Shown here one piece after another: positions 33,249 through 44,349 of a stretch of DNA of 64,000 nucleotides (position 1 is the first letter of the stretch; every line of letters begins with the position of its first letter). Made by a program: the position numbers and the translations under genes. Below the pieces are notes generated by a model. That model ran no database searches, was not told the DNA's origin, and saw only the letters and a program-made list of their open reading frames with translations. Origin of the DNA: Herbaspirillum chlorophenolicum (GTDB taxonomy: Bacteria; Pseudomonadota; Gammaproteobacteria; Burkholderiales; Burkholderiaceae_D); assembly GCF_001189955.1 (NCBI RefSeq), contig NZ_LFLT01000023.1:17898-81897 (forward strand), written 5' to 3'.

Positions 33249-34655
33249 TCAGATGACCTTGCCCGGATTCATCAGGTTATGCGGATCCAGCGCGGTTTTG
33301 ATGGTGCGCATCAGTTTAAGTTCGACCGGCGACTTGTAGCGCGTGATCTCATCGCGCTTGAGTGCGCCGAGCCCATGTTCGGCGGAGATGGAGCCGCCGA
33401 AACGGTCGACGCTGTCATGCACCACCAGGTTGATGGCATGCTGCTGGCCGATGAAGTCGGTATCGGCCATGCCAAGCGGCGGCGAGACGTTGTAGTGCAG
33501 GTTGCCGTCGCCGAGATGGCCGAAGGTCACCATGCGGCAAGCGGGCGATGCCTGCTGCACCAGCGTGTCGGTGGCCTCGATGAATTCGGCAATGCGCGAG
33601 ATCGGCACCGAGATGTCGTGCTTGATGTTCTTGCCTTCGTGGGCCTGGGCCATCGAAATATTTTCGCGCAATTGCCACAGCGCTTTCGATTGCGCGATCG
33701 ATGAGGCGATGACGGCGTCGTCGATCAATTGCTGTTCCAGCGCGTTGCCGATCACTTCTTCGAACATGGCGCGTGCGTGTTCTTCCGATTCGTTGTCCGA
33801 CAATTCCAGCAGTACGTATTGGGCGTGGCGCTGTGCGAAGGGCAGGCGCTGGTCGGGGAAGTGCTTGCATACCAGTTGCAGGCAAAAGTCCGACATCAGC
33901 TCGAAGCCGGTCAGCGCCGGGCCGCAGCGTGATTGCGCCAGGTTCAGCAATTGCAGCGCCTGCGCCGGCGTCTTCAGCGCGGCCAGCGCGGTGACTTGCG
34001 CGCGTGGTTGCGGGAACAGCTTCAGAACCGCCGCCGTGATCACACCCAGCGTGCCCTCGGCGCCGATGAACAGGTCGCGCAGGTCGTAGCCGGTATTGTC
34101 CTTGCGCAGGCCGCGCAGGCTGCTCATCACTTCGCCTTGCGCCGTGACCACTTCCAGCCCAAGGCATAGCTCGCGGGTATTGCCATAGCGCAGAACACCG
34201 GTGCCGCCGGCATTGGTGGAGAGGTTGCCGCCGATGGTGCAGCTGCCTTCGGCGGCCAGCGACAGCGGGAACAGCCGGCCGGCGGCAGCCGCTTCCTGCT
34301 GGATGTGCTGCAGGATGCAGCCGGCTTCGACCGTCATGGTGTTGTTGACCGGATCGACGGCGCGCACGCGGTTCAGGCGTTTAAGCGACAGCACGGCGGC
34401 ATTGCCTTGCTGGTCGGGCACGCTGCCCAGTACCAGGCCGGTGTTGCCGCCTTGCGGCACCAGCGGCACGCGATGCCGGTCGCACAGCTTGACGATGGCC
34501 GCCACCTCGGTGGTGTCTGCCGGGCGCAGCACCGCCACCGCACGGCCGGTGAAGCGGCCGCGCTGGTCGGTCAGGTAGCCGGCGGTGTCGTGGGTTTCGG
34601 TGAGGACATGCGCCGCGCCGATGGCAGCGCGGCAGGCTTGCAGGAATTGGTTCAT
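33249..34655 (-). CDS. FAD-linked D-2-hydroxy acid dehydrogenase (D-lactate/2-hydroxyglutarate type)
   Basis: Flavoenzyme of 468 residues in the VAO/GlcD family. The PCMH FAD-binding domain (about 35-215) has VPQGGNTGLVLGSVP and the GGNLSTNAGGTGVLRYGNTRE stretch; the C-terminal oxidase domain ends in ISAEHGLGALKRDE and GKVI, with the His pair typical of D-lactate and D-2-hydroxyglutarate dehydrogenases. It oxidises a D-2-hydroxy acid and passes electrons to quinone or ETF. The start at 34655 gives the usual N-terminus; an in-frame ATG 18 bases upstream is possible. The gene is not linked to glcEF. Confidence 0.9.
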   Translation of the reverse strand: MNQFLQACRAAIGAAHVLTETHDTAGYLTDQRGRFTGRAVAVLRPADTTEVAAIVKLCDRHRVPLVPQGGNTGLVLGSVPDQQGNAAVLSLKRLNRVRAVDPVNNTMTVEAGCILQHIQQEAAAAGRLFPLSLAAEGSCTIGGNLSTNAGGTGVLRYGNTRELCLGLEVVTAQGEVMSSLRGLRKDNTGYDLRDLFIGAEGTLGVITAAVLKLFPQPRAQVTALAALKTPAQALQLLNLAQSRCGPALTGFELMSDFCLQLVCKHFPDQRLPFAQRHAQYVLLELSDNESEEHARAMFEEVIGNALEQQLIDDAVIASSIAQSKALWQLRENISMAQAHEGKNIKHDISVPISRIAEFIEATDTLVQQASPACRMVTFGHLGDGNLHYNVSPPLGMADTDFIGQQHAINLVVHDSVDRFGGSISAEHGLGALKRDEITRYKSPVELKLMRTIKTALDPHNLMNPGKVI

Positions 34656-34725
34656 CGCACGATGCGGGCGCATGCCCGCCTGTATGGGGGAGCCCGCGCC
34701 GGACATGGCGCGGGGCAGCAAAGGC

Positions 34726-37065
<2,340 letters not shown>

Positions 37066-37476
37066 TTGGAAATCCCCCGAAAAGATTACCGTTGCGCCCG
37101 ATGCCAGGAGACGTTGTCCCGGCTTGCCAGAGCGCATGGTCGATGGTCAGTTACCCGGATGGTCGACGCCGCCGAGTCCGGCTGCGTTGGCCGGTTTGCG
37201 ATACTGTCGATGTCCCCGGAAAAAGTTTAGTCGACATTAAGTTGATTGATGAGCCTTTTGTTGAAAACTTTTCACTAAAAGTTCGGAAAATGAAGAAATA
37301 TTGGCGATAATCCAATTTTCAGGCCCATCTGAACCGGATTGGATTAATCCTGCTGACCGGTCGGCGTATGGCTGATGTCATGGCTGATGCGATTCGATGG
37401 CAATCTGGCCGGCAGGAACCAGTGGGCATGCGAGGAGGTCTCCTTGCGCTCCTTGCATTTGAAGTGAACCGATCCG
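37066..37476. other. Divergent intergenic region with two hairpins
   Basis: 411 bases without a supported gene. The part 37225-37350 is strongly AT-rich compared with its surroundings and probably holds the divergent promoters. AACTTTT-CACT-AAAAGTT (37266-37283) is a perfect 7-base dyad. A larger hairpin at 37309-37345 pairs AATCCAAT with ATTGGATT and TTCAG with CTGAA. Neither is followed by T, so they may be operators or leader structures. Confidence 0.4.
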
Positions 37477-38853
37477 ATGTCTTCTTTCCGTTTTTCCCTG
37501 ACCCATATGCGTGGCTTGACCCGTCAGCAGTTGCGCGATCTGTTCCGCTTTGCCGTGAGCCGGCTGGGCGAGGACCGCTTGCCGCAAGTGGCCGGCAGCC
37601 TGACCTTCACCACCATCCTCTCGCTGGTGCCGATGCTGACGATCGCATTGGCGCTGTTTACTGCCTTTCCGCTGTTCTCCACCCTTCGTGCTTCGCTGGA
37701 AGCGTATTTCGTCGAGAACCTGATGCCCAAGGGCGTGGCCAATACCATCCTGGGCTACCTCAACCAGTTCGCCTCGAAGTCGGCGCGGCTGTCGGCGTTG
37801 GGCGCGGTGGCGCTGATTCTGACGTCGGTCATGACCATGTCGACCATCGAAAGCGTGTTCAACCAGATCTGGCGCGTCAAGAAATCGCGCCCGCTGGTGC
37901 AGCGCGTGCTGGTGTACTGGGCCATCATCACATTGGGGCCGTTGCTGATCGGGGTGTCGATCAGCGTGACATCGTTCTTGTCCACGGCCACCGGCGGCGC
38001 GGTCAAGAGTTTGCCCTGGCTGGGCGCCAGCTTCTACACCCTGGTGTCGCTGATGCTGTCGACCGTGGCGTATACCTTGCTCTACAGCACGGTGCCCAAC
38101 CGGGCCGTGGACTGGCGCGATGCGCTGGCAGGCGGTTTGGTGGCGGCGGTCGGCGTGGAAATCGCCAAGCGGCTGTTCGCGGTTTATATCCTCAAGTTCC
38201 CCACCTACACGATGGTGTACGGCGCAGTGGCCGTGCTGCCGATTTTCCTGCTGTGGATCTACATGATGTGGATGATCACGCTGATGGGCGCGCTGCTGAC
38301 GGCGGCACTGCCGGTGGTGCGCTACGAACGCTGGTGGCATGTGTCATCGCCGGGGGCGGAGTTCATCGATGCGGTCAAGATCCTCAAGTTCCTGCACGCC
38401 GCGCGCACCGGCGAGGAAACTGCCGTGGTCGACATGGGGGATATCAGGCGCGCCACCAGGCTCGGCCTGGGCGAATTGCAGAACCTGCTGCGCAAGATGG
38501 AGGAGGCCGGCTGGGTCGCGTCGATCAGGCCCGAGGTCTCCCGCAAAGCATCATGGAACAAGCGCATCGTCGATGGCATGGACCGCTGGGCCTTGGTCGC
38601 CAATCCTGCCGGGCTGAAGCTGGCGCAGGTGTATCGCCTGTTCGTATTCGACCCGGCGGTGCTGATCCACACGGGCGAGGAAGGGGCATTGGCCACGCGC
38701 GTGGAAGGGGCGGTCGATGCCGCGCTGGACCAGTCGCTGGACGAATATTGCAGCGCACAGGAAGTGGTGCAGCAAAAGGTCATGGCGGCTGTCGCGCCCG
38801 CACCTTATGCGACGGTACCGCTGGAGGAACGGCGCAAGATGTGGGAGCGCTAG
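37477..38853 (+). CDS. YihY/BrkB family inner-membrane protein
   Basis: A 458-residue membrane protein. Six predicted helices fill about 35-290, with the conserved AGSLTFTTILSLVPMLTIALALF segment near the first helix and a Pro-containing YGAVAVLPIFLLWIYMMW segment, both characteristic of the YihY/UPF0761 (virulence factor BrkB-like) family. The C-terminal 150 residues are cytoplasmic and look like a winged-helix domain followed by a helical tail, as in longer members. The name RNase BN used for some relatives is a historical error. Function unknown. Confidence 0.88.
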   Translation: MSSFRFSLTHMRGLTRQQLRDLFRFAVSRLGEDRLPQVAGSLTFTTILSLVPMLTIALALFTAFPLFSTLRASLEAYFVENLMPKGVANTILGYLNQFASKSARLSALGAVALILTSVMTMSTIESVFNQIWRVKKSRPLVQRVLVYWAIITLGPLLIGVSISVTSFLSTATGGAVKSLPWLGASFYTLVSLMLSTVAYTLLYSTVPNRAVDWRDALAGGLVAAVGVEIAKRLFAVYILKFPTYTMVYGAVAVLPIFLLWIYMMWMITLMGALLTAALPVVRYERWWHVSSPGAEFIDAVKILKFLHAARTGEETAVVDMGDIRRATRLGLGELQNLLRKMEEAGWVASIRPEVSRKASWNKRIVDGMDRWALVANPAGLKLAQVYRLFVFDPAVLIHTGEEGALATRVEGAVDAALDQSLDEYCSAQEVVQQKVMAAVAPAPYATVPLEERRKMWER

Positions 38854-38859
38854 GCTTTC

Positions 38860-39186
38860 TCAGAAAGAAATCTGCCCGGTCAGCATTTGCCAATACATGG
38901 TCCAGTCGCCGAGGAACGAATACAGAGGATGGCGGAAAGTGGCCGGCTGGTTTTTCTCGACCATGAAATGGCCGATCCAGGCAAAGCCGTAGCCGCAGAC
39001 GATGGCGGCCGGCAGCCACCACCACTGGTGGGTGATCAGCAGCAGCATCAGGCTCAGCAACGCCAGCGTCGAACCGAGGAAATGCAGTTGACGATTGACT
39101 CGATGCGAGTGTTCACTCAGATATGTCGGATAGAAGTCGCTGAAGCTGGCATATTCCCGGTCGGGCAGCGCGGTGGACACACTCAT
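38860..39186 (-). CDS. DUF962 (Mpo1-like) membrane protein
   Basis: A 108-residue protein with the DUF962 pattern: YLSEHSHRVNRQLHFLGS near the first helix, two hydrophobic segments (about 40-72) and YGFAWIGHFMVEKNQPATFRHPLYSFLGDW. The yeast relative Mpo1 is an iron-dependent dioxygenase that acts on 2-hydroxy fatty acids; the His residues of the motifs are kept here. GGGAG touches the ATG at 39186, while a GTG two codons further (39180) has better spacing and could be the true start. It converges with the YihY gene. Confidence 0.82.
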   Translation of the reverse strand: MSVSTALPDREYASFSDFYPTYLSEHSHRVNRQLHFLGSTLALLSLMLLLITHQWWWLPAAIVCGYGFAWIGHFMVEKNQPATFRHPLYSFLGDWTMYWQMLTGQISF

Positions 39187-39410
39187 CTCCCAAAGTCTTG
39201 GTAATTTCAGCTTAGTCAGCGCGTGTCGGATATTCAATGAAATAGTTGCAAAGCAGCGCGATTGCCGGTTGCCGAAACCGCGCCCTTGCCCGTACCATGC
39301 TACTTACGCCGAGAGCGTGCGCAGCCATGCGATGTTGCCTGCACGAATTGGATTTTTCAGGCACCATCGGCTACAGTCAAAACAGCACAATATAAATTTA
39401 GGATGACATC

Positions 39411-39866
39411 ATGAAAGTCTCTGAAATCCTCAAGGTCAAAGGCAACATTCTGTTCACCGTCACGCCCGAAACCCCGATTCAGGAGGCGGTCGCTGCGATG
39501 GCGGAGAAAGACATCGGTTCTTTGGTGGTGATGGAGTACGGCGACCTGGTGGGCATGCTGACCTTCCGCGAGGTATTGCTGACGCTGCACAAGAGCGGCG
39601 GCGCGCTGGGTTCGTCGACCGTGCGCAGGCACATGAACGATGCGCCCATCACTGTCACCCCGGACACCGATCTCAACGAAGTGCGCCGCATCATGCTGGA
39701 AAAGCACGCGCGCTACGTGCCGGTGATGGAGGCGCGCACCGTGCTGGGCGTGATGTCCTTCTACGACGTGGCCAAGGCGGTGCTGGACGCGCAAGGTTTC
39801 GAGAACAAGATGCTCAAGGCCTATATCCGCGACTGGCCGGCCGAGCACGAAGAGAACAACACCTGA
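39411..39866 (+). CDS. CBS domain pair protein
   Basis: A cytoplasmic protein of 151 residues that consists of two CBS motifs (about 5-62 and 72-130), a Bateman module that usually binds adenosine nucleotides. DIGSLVVMEYGDLVGMLTFRE and KHARYVPVMEARTVLGVMSFYDV are the characteristic strands. No catalytic domain is attached, so it probably regulates another protein. It is followed by its own terminator. Confidence 0.88.
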   Translation: MKVSEILKVKGNILFTVTPETPIQEAVAAMAEKDIGSLVVMEYGDLVGMLTFREVLLTLHKSGGALGSSTVRRHMNDAPITVTPDTDLNEVRRIMLEKHARYVPVMEARTVLGVMSFYDVAKAVLDAQGFENKMLKAYIRDWPAEHEENNT

Positions 39867-39940
39867 GCCAACGCCGGTGTAGCCCGGCCATGATGGCGGC
39901 TCCGTTATACTGGGGCCTGCTCCCACCAGGCCATATCAAG

Positions 39941-39966
39941 ACCGTTCCTCGGGGAACGGTTTTTTA
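39941..39966 (+). terminator. Intrinsic terminator
   Basis: ACCGTTCC and GGAACGGT pair perfectly around a 4-base loop, followed by TTTTTATT, 75 bases after the CBS protein gene. Confidence 0.88.
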
Positions 39967-40033
39967 TTGCCCGCTGCGTCTCGTTATTGTTTGAAGTTTT
40001 GCCGTCCATCCGATTACAGCCACCGACTTCTCC

Positions 40034-41923
40034 ATGCAAAAGAATAATCAGTTCGCCTTGTTGGCCCAACGACGCTTCGCTCCTTTCTTCTGGACCCAGT
40101 TCCTTGGCGCGCTCAACGACAACGTCTTCAAGACCGCGCTGCTGACTATCCTGACCTACGACGCGTTGTCGTGGACCGACATGGATACCGGGCTGCTCAA
40201 CAACCTCATTCCCGGCCTGTTCATCCTGCCGTTCTTCCTGTTCTCCGCCACCGCCGGCCAGTTGGCCGACAAGCTGGAGAAGGGGCGCGTGGCGCGTTTC
40301 GTCAAGCTGCTGGAAATCGCCATCATGGCCGTGGCCGCATATGGCTGGATGACCCATCATCTCTGGCTGCTGGTGGCAGCGGTAGTCGGCATGGGCATTC
40401 ACTCGACCATTTTCGGGCCGGTGAAATATGCCTACCTGCCGCAGCAGTTGAAGCGTGAGGAGCTGATCGGCGGCAACGGCGTGATCGAGATGGGGACTTT
40501 CGTCGGCATCCTGTTGGGCGAAATCCTGGGGGCGGTGCTGGTCGTGCATAAGCCCTGGGGGCTGCAGCTGGTGGCCGGCGTGACGCTGGGTATCGCCGTG
40601 CTCGGCTGGCTGGCCAGCCAGGGCATCCCGAACTCGCCGGCGCCGGTGCCCGACCTCAAGGTCAACTGGAACCCGTTCACCGAGACCGTGCGCAACATCG
40701 GTTTCTCGCGCCGCAACCGGCCGGTGTTCCTGTCGCTGCTGGGCAATTCATGGTTCTGGTTTTACGGCGCCATCATGCTGGCGCAGTTCCCGCTCTATGC
40801 GAAGAATTACCTGCATGGCGACCATAGTGTGTTCGTGCTGCTGCTGGCGGTATTCTCGGTTGGCATCGGCGCCGGTTCGCTGCTGTGCGAGCGCCTGTCC
40901 GGCCACAAGGTGGAAATCGGCCTGGTGCCGTTCGGCTCCATCGGCCTGTCGGTGTTCGGCGTGGAACTCTACCTGGCCAGCCGCGGCTATGCGGCGCCGG
41001 GCGCGGCGGTCGATGTCGTCGGTTTCCTGGCGCAGGGCGGCAGCTGGCGCATCTTGGCCGATTGCCTGGGCATCGGCGTGTTCGGCGGACTCTACATCGT
41101 GCCGCTGTTCGCGCTGATCCAGACGCGCTGCGATCCGGCCCATGTCTCGCGCACCATCGCCGGCATGAACATCATGAACGCGCTGTTCATGGTGGTAGCG
41201 GCACTGGTGGCGATGGTGCTGTTGAAGGCCGGCCTGACCATTCCCGAGATCTTCCTCGCGACTGCGATCATGAATGCGGTGGTGGCGATCTATATCTTCT
41301 CGCTGGTGCCGGAATTCCTGATGCGTTTCCTGGCCTGGCTGCTGATCCATACCTTCTATCGGGTGCGTATCACCAATGGCCATGCGATCAGCGCACATGG
41401 CGCGGGTGTGATCGTGTGCAACCACGTCAGTTATATGGACGCCATCGTCATCATGGCGGCCAGCCCGCGTCCGATCCGTTTCGTGATGGACCACCGGATT
41501 TTCAAGATTCCGGTCCTGTCCTGGGTGTTTCGTACCGCCCGCGCGATACCGATTGCGCCGGTCAAGGAAGACCCATGGCTGACCGAGAAGGCCTTTGTCG
41601 ACATCGCCCAGGCCTTGCATGAGGGCGAGCTGGTCTGCATTTTCCCGGAGGGTAAACTGACCCGCAACGGCGAGATCAATCCTTTCCGCGGCGGGGTGCA
41701 GAAGATCCTTGAGCGCACACCGGTGCCGGTATTGCCGATGGCGTTGCGCGGTCTGTGGGGCAGCCTGCTGTCGCGCGATACCAGCAATCCCTTCGCGCGC
41801 TCCTTCAAGCGCGGCCTGTTCTCGCGGCTGGAACTGGTGGTGGGGGAGGCGGTGCCGCCGGAGCAGGCAACACCGGAGTTGCTGCAGCAGAAGGTGGCGG
41901 GATTGCGGGGCGAGTGGAAGTAA
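40034..41923 (+). CDS. LplT-like MFS carrier fused to PlsC acyltransferase
   Basis: A 629-residue membrane protein. Residues 1-425 form a twelve-helix MFS module of the lysophospholipid transporter (LplT) type, beginning FAPFFWTQFLGALNDNVFKTALL. Residues about 440-625 form a 1-acylglycerol-phosphate acyltransferase domain with the catalytic NHVSYMD (463-469, His464 and Asp469) and FPEGKLTRNG (about 537). It would flip lysophospholipids inward and reacylate them. In Escherichia coli LplT and Aas are separate and Aas also has an acyl-ACP synthetase domain, which is missing here, so acyl-ACP or acyl-CoA would have to serve as donor directly. Confidence 0.88.
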   Translation: MQKNNQFALLAQRRFAPFFWTQFLGALNDNVFKTALLTILTYDALSWTDMDTGLLNNLIPGLFILPFFLFSATAGQLADKLEKGRVARFVKLLEIAIMAVAAYGWMTHHLWLLVAAVVGMGIHSTIFGPVKYAYLPQQLKREELIGGNGVIEMGTFVGILLGEILGAVLVVHKPWGLQLVAGVTLGIAVLGWLASQGIPNSPAPVPDLKVNWNPFTETVRNIGFSRRNRPVFLSLLGNSWFWFYGAIMLAQFPLYAKNYLHGDHSVFVLLLAVFSVGIGAGSLLCERLSGHKVEIGLVPFGSIGLSVFGVELYLASRGYAAPGAAVDVVGFLAQGGSWRILADCLGIGVFGGLYIVPLFALIQTRCDPAHVSRTIAGMNIMNALFMVVAALVAMVLLKAGLTIPEIFLATAIMNAVVAIYIFSLVPEFLMRFLAWLLIHTFYRVRITNGHAISAHGAGVIVCNHVSYMDAIVIMAASPRPIRFVMDHRIFKIPVLSWVFRTARAIPIAPVKEDPWLTEKAFVDIAQALHEGELVCIFPEGKLTRNGEINPFRGGVQKILERTPVPVLPMALRGLWGSLLSRDTSNPFARSFKRGLFSRLELVVGEAVPPEQATPELLQQKVAGLRGEWK

Positions 41924-42026
41924 TCGGAGGATGCCGTCGGGGCTGCGCCGGCAAGCCTGCCGCTCGCCGCCTGGCCCCGACGCTGGTAGAATCGACTACT
42001 TCCCTCGTCCACTGCGATAAAGAACC

Positions 42027-43115
42027 ATGTCCGGCAATACCTTTGGCACTCTCTTCACCGTCACCACTTTCGGCGAATCCCACGGCCCGGCTATCGGCTG
42101 CGTGGTTGATGGCTGCCCGCCGGGAATGGCGCTGTCCGAGGCCGATATCCAGCCTGAGCTGGACCGTCGCCGTCCCGGCACCTCGCGCCATGTGACGCAG
42201 CGCCAGGAGCCGGATACGGTGGAGATCCTGTCCGGCGTGTTCGAGGGCAAGACTACCGGCACGCCGATCACGCTCCTGATCCGCAACCAGGACCAGCGCA
42301 GCAAGGATTACGGCAACATCCTCGAGACTTTCCGCCCCGGCCACGCCGATTACACCTATTGGCACAAGTACGGCATTCGCGATCCCCGCGGCGGTGGCCG
42401 CTCGTCGGCGCGCCTGACCGCACCGGCGGTGGGCGCGGCTGCGATCGCCAAGAAGTGGCTGTTCGAGAAATTCGGCACCACCTTCAAGGGCTGCATGAGC
42501 CAATTGGGTGAAATCGAGATTCCGTTCGAATCCTGGGAGCACGTTCCCAACAATGCATTTTTCGCCGCCAATGCCGGCATCATTCCGAAGCTCGAAGAGT
42601 ACATGGATGCATTGCGCAAGGATGGCGACTCCATCGGCGCGCGCATCGATGTCGTCGTGCAGAACGTGCCGGTCGGCCTGGGCGAGCCGCTGTACGACAA
42701 GCTCGACGCCGAGATCGCCTATGCGCTCATGGGCATCAACGCGGTCAAGGGCGTGGAAATCGGCGCCGGTTTCCGCTCGGTGACGCAGAAGGGTTCGGAG
42801 CATGGGGATGCGCTGACGCCGGAAGGCTTTGTGGGCAACAATGCCGGCGGCGTCTTGGGCGGCATTTCCACCGGCCAGGACATCACGGCTTCGATCGCCA
42901 TCAAGCCGACTTCCAGCATCCGCACCCCGCGTCCGTCCATCGACAAGGCCGGCAACCCGATCGCGGTCGAAACCTTCGGCCGCCACGATCCCTGCGTGGG
43001 CATCCGCGCCACGCCCATCGCCGAGGCCATGCTGGCGCTGGTGCTGATGGACCACGCGCTGCGTCATCGCGCGCAATGCGGCGACGTCAAGGTCGATACG
43101 CCGCAATTACGCTGA
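42027..43115 (+). CDS. aroC: Chorismate synthase
   Basis: Cytoplasmic FMN-dependent enzyme of 362 residues that makes chorismate from 5-enolpyruvylshikimate 3-phosphate, the last step of the shikimate pathway feeding Trp, Phe, Tyr and folate. The three signatures are present: [18 protein letters not shown] (about 13-30), [27 protein letters not shown] (about 104-130) and [12 protein letters not shown] (about 298-309). Normal length. It is followed by a terminator. Confidence 0.97.
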   Translation: MSGNTFGTLFTVTTFGESHGPAIGCVVDGCPPGMALSEADIQPELDRRRPGTSRHVTQRQEPDTVEILSGVFEGKTTGTPITLLIRNQDQRSKDYGNILETFRPGHADYTYWHKYGIRDPRGGGRSSARLTAPAVGAAAIAKKWLFEKFGTTFKGCMSQLGEIEIPFESWEHVPNNAFFAANAGIIPKLEEYMDALRKDGDSIGARIDVVVQNVPVGLGEPLYDKLDAEIAYALMGINAVKGVEIGAGFRSVTQKGSEHGDALTPEGFVGNNAGGVLGGISTGQDITASIAIKPTSSIRTPRPSIDKAGNPIAVETFGRHDPCVGIRATPIAEAMLALVLMDHALRHRAQCGDVKVDTPQLR

Positions 43116-43135
43116 TCGATCTTTTTCGACAGCAG

Positions 43136-43171
43136 GCCGGCCATCGCCAAGCGATCGCCGGCTTTATTTTT
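43136..43171 (+). terminator. Intrinsic terminator
   Basis: GCCGGCCATCGC pairs with GCGATCGCCGGC (one C-C mismatch) around CAA, followed by TTTATTTTT. It ends aroC. Confidence 0.85.
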
Positions 43172-43312
43172 GGCGAACCACCTGCGGATGTTGCCAGTCG
43201 AATCGCTCACTTGAAATCGGCAGGGCGGGGATGAAGAATCGTGGCCAAGGCGGTATCATCGCGGCCAGGCATTCCTTCCCGACATCAAATATCAAATCCA
43301 ATGGAGGCGGGC

Positions 43313-44140
43313 GTGGCGCTCATTAAACCCATATTGAAAAACAGCATGCTGGCCTTGACGCTGGCCGGACTGGTCGCTTGCGAAACGGTACAAACCACCC
43401 AGGGCGGCGCCGTAGGCATCGACCGCAAGCAGCAGATGCTGGTGTCGTCGCAAGAGATGGATGCGGCCTCCAGCAAGGAGTACGCGCAAGTGCTGGCCCA
43501 AGCCAAGGGCAAGGGCCAGTTGAACCGCAACGCCGCGCAGACGCAGCGCGTGAAGGCCATCGCCAACCGCCTGATTCCGCAGACCGGCGTGTTCCGTCCG
43601 GATGCGTTGCAATGGAAGTGGGAAGTCAACGTGCTGGCGTCGGACGAGACCAACGCCTGGTGCATGCCCGGCGGGAAGATAGCGGTCTACAGCGGCCTGA
43701 TCGACAAACTCAAGATTACCGATGACGAGCTGGCCGCCGTCATGGGCCATGAGATTGCCCACGCATTGCGCGAGCATGCGCGCGAGCGCGCTTCGCAGCA
43801 GGCGGTGGCCAATTCGGCCATCTCCATCGGCGCCGCCTTGCTGGGCCTGGGCGATATCGGCCAGCAAGGCGCCCAGTACGCTTACATGGGATTGATGGGG
43901 CTGCCCAATTCGCGCGCCAATGAGACCGAGGCCGACCGCATCGGCGTCGAGCTGGCGGCGCGCGCCGGCTACGATCCCAAGGCGGCGGTGACCTTGTGGC
44001 AGAAGATGTCGAAGCTGGGCGGCGAGGAGCCGATGAAGTTCCTGTCGACCCATCCTTCCAGCGCGGATCGCATTGCCGACCTGACGGTGTACGCGCAGCG
44101 TGTCGACCCCTTGTACCAGCAGACCCGCAAGACACGCTGA
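43313..44140 (+). CDS. M48 family metalloprotease, lipoprotein (YggG/LoiP-like)
   Basis: Zinc endopeptidase of 275 residues anchored by lipid. The signal segment ends in the lipobox LVAC with Cys23. The zinc site HEIAH is at 146-150 and the third ligand Glu lies in NETEADRIGVELA. Layout and length match LoiP, an outer-membrane-associated protease for protein quality control. The GTG start at 43313 has GGAGG at an ideal 5-base distance; the in-frame ATG at 43301 overlaps that site and is less likely. Confidence 0.88.
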   Translation: MALIKPILKNSMLALTLAGLVACETVQTTQGGAVGIDRKQQMLVSSQEMDAASSKEYAQVLAQAKGKGQLNRNAAQTQRVKAIANRLIPQTGVFRPDALQWKWEVNVLASDETNAWCMPGGKIAVYSGLIDKLKITDDELAAVMGHEIAHALREHARERASQQAVANSAISIGAALLGLGDIGQQGAQYAYMGLMGLPNSRANETEADRIGVELAARAGYDPKAAVTLWQKMSKLGGEEPMKFLSTHPSSADRIADLTVYAQRVDPLYQQTRKTR

Positions 44141-44149
44141 ACGGCAGGG

Positions 44150-44164
44150 CTTTAGTGACTAAAG
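44150..44164. promoter_or_regulatory. Dyad upstream of leuC
   Basis: CTTTAG-TGA-CTAAAG, perfect 6-base arms, 186 bases before the leuC start, just after the protease stop. The size and T-rich left half fit a LysR-type recognition site for leucine genes, but it could be a simple hairpin. Confidence 0.35.
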
Positions 44165-44177
44165 TCCGTGACCGGAA

Positions 44178-44282
44178 ATGCTGTTCTTTTTGCATGTGCC
44201 GCTTCTTCTGCGCTTTTGTTGCTGCTTCGCAGCATTATTGACCGTTGTTGCCGCGCGGCGGAAAACGCACCAGGAAGGGTAA
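44178..44282 (+). other. Leu-codon-rich short ORF upstream of leuC
   Basis: A 34-codon frame, ATG 44178 to TAA 44280-44282, contains eight Leu codons, including three in a row followed by Arg, then three consecutive Cys codons, and lies about 70 bases before leuC. This is the position of a leucine attenuation leader peptide. Against it, the ribosome site is poor and I find no clear terminator hairpin with T-run after it. CATAAT at 44300-44305 may be the leuC -10 element, downstream of the frame. Hence a weak candidate. Confidence 0.3.
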
Positions 44283-44349
44283 GACCTGTCGCTTTATGGC
44301 ATAATCAAATGCTATTTTCAACGCTCAGTGCCCTTTGCAGGACTGCAAC

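Noticed and set aside
43116..43312. Search for a tRNA or RNA gene after aroC
   Set aside because: Only the aroC terminator is present; no cloverleaf or T-loop sequence seen. The same search in the other long gaps of the window also found no tRNA.
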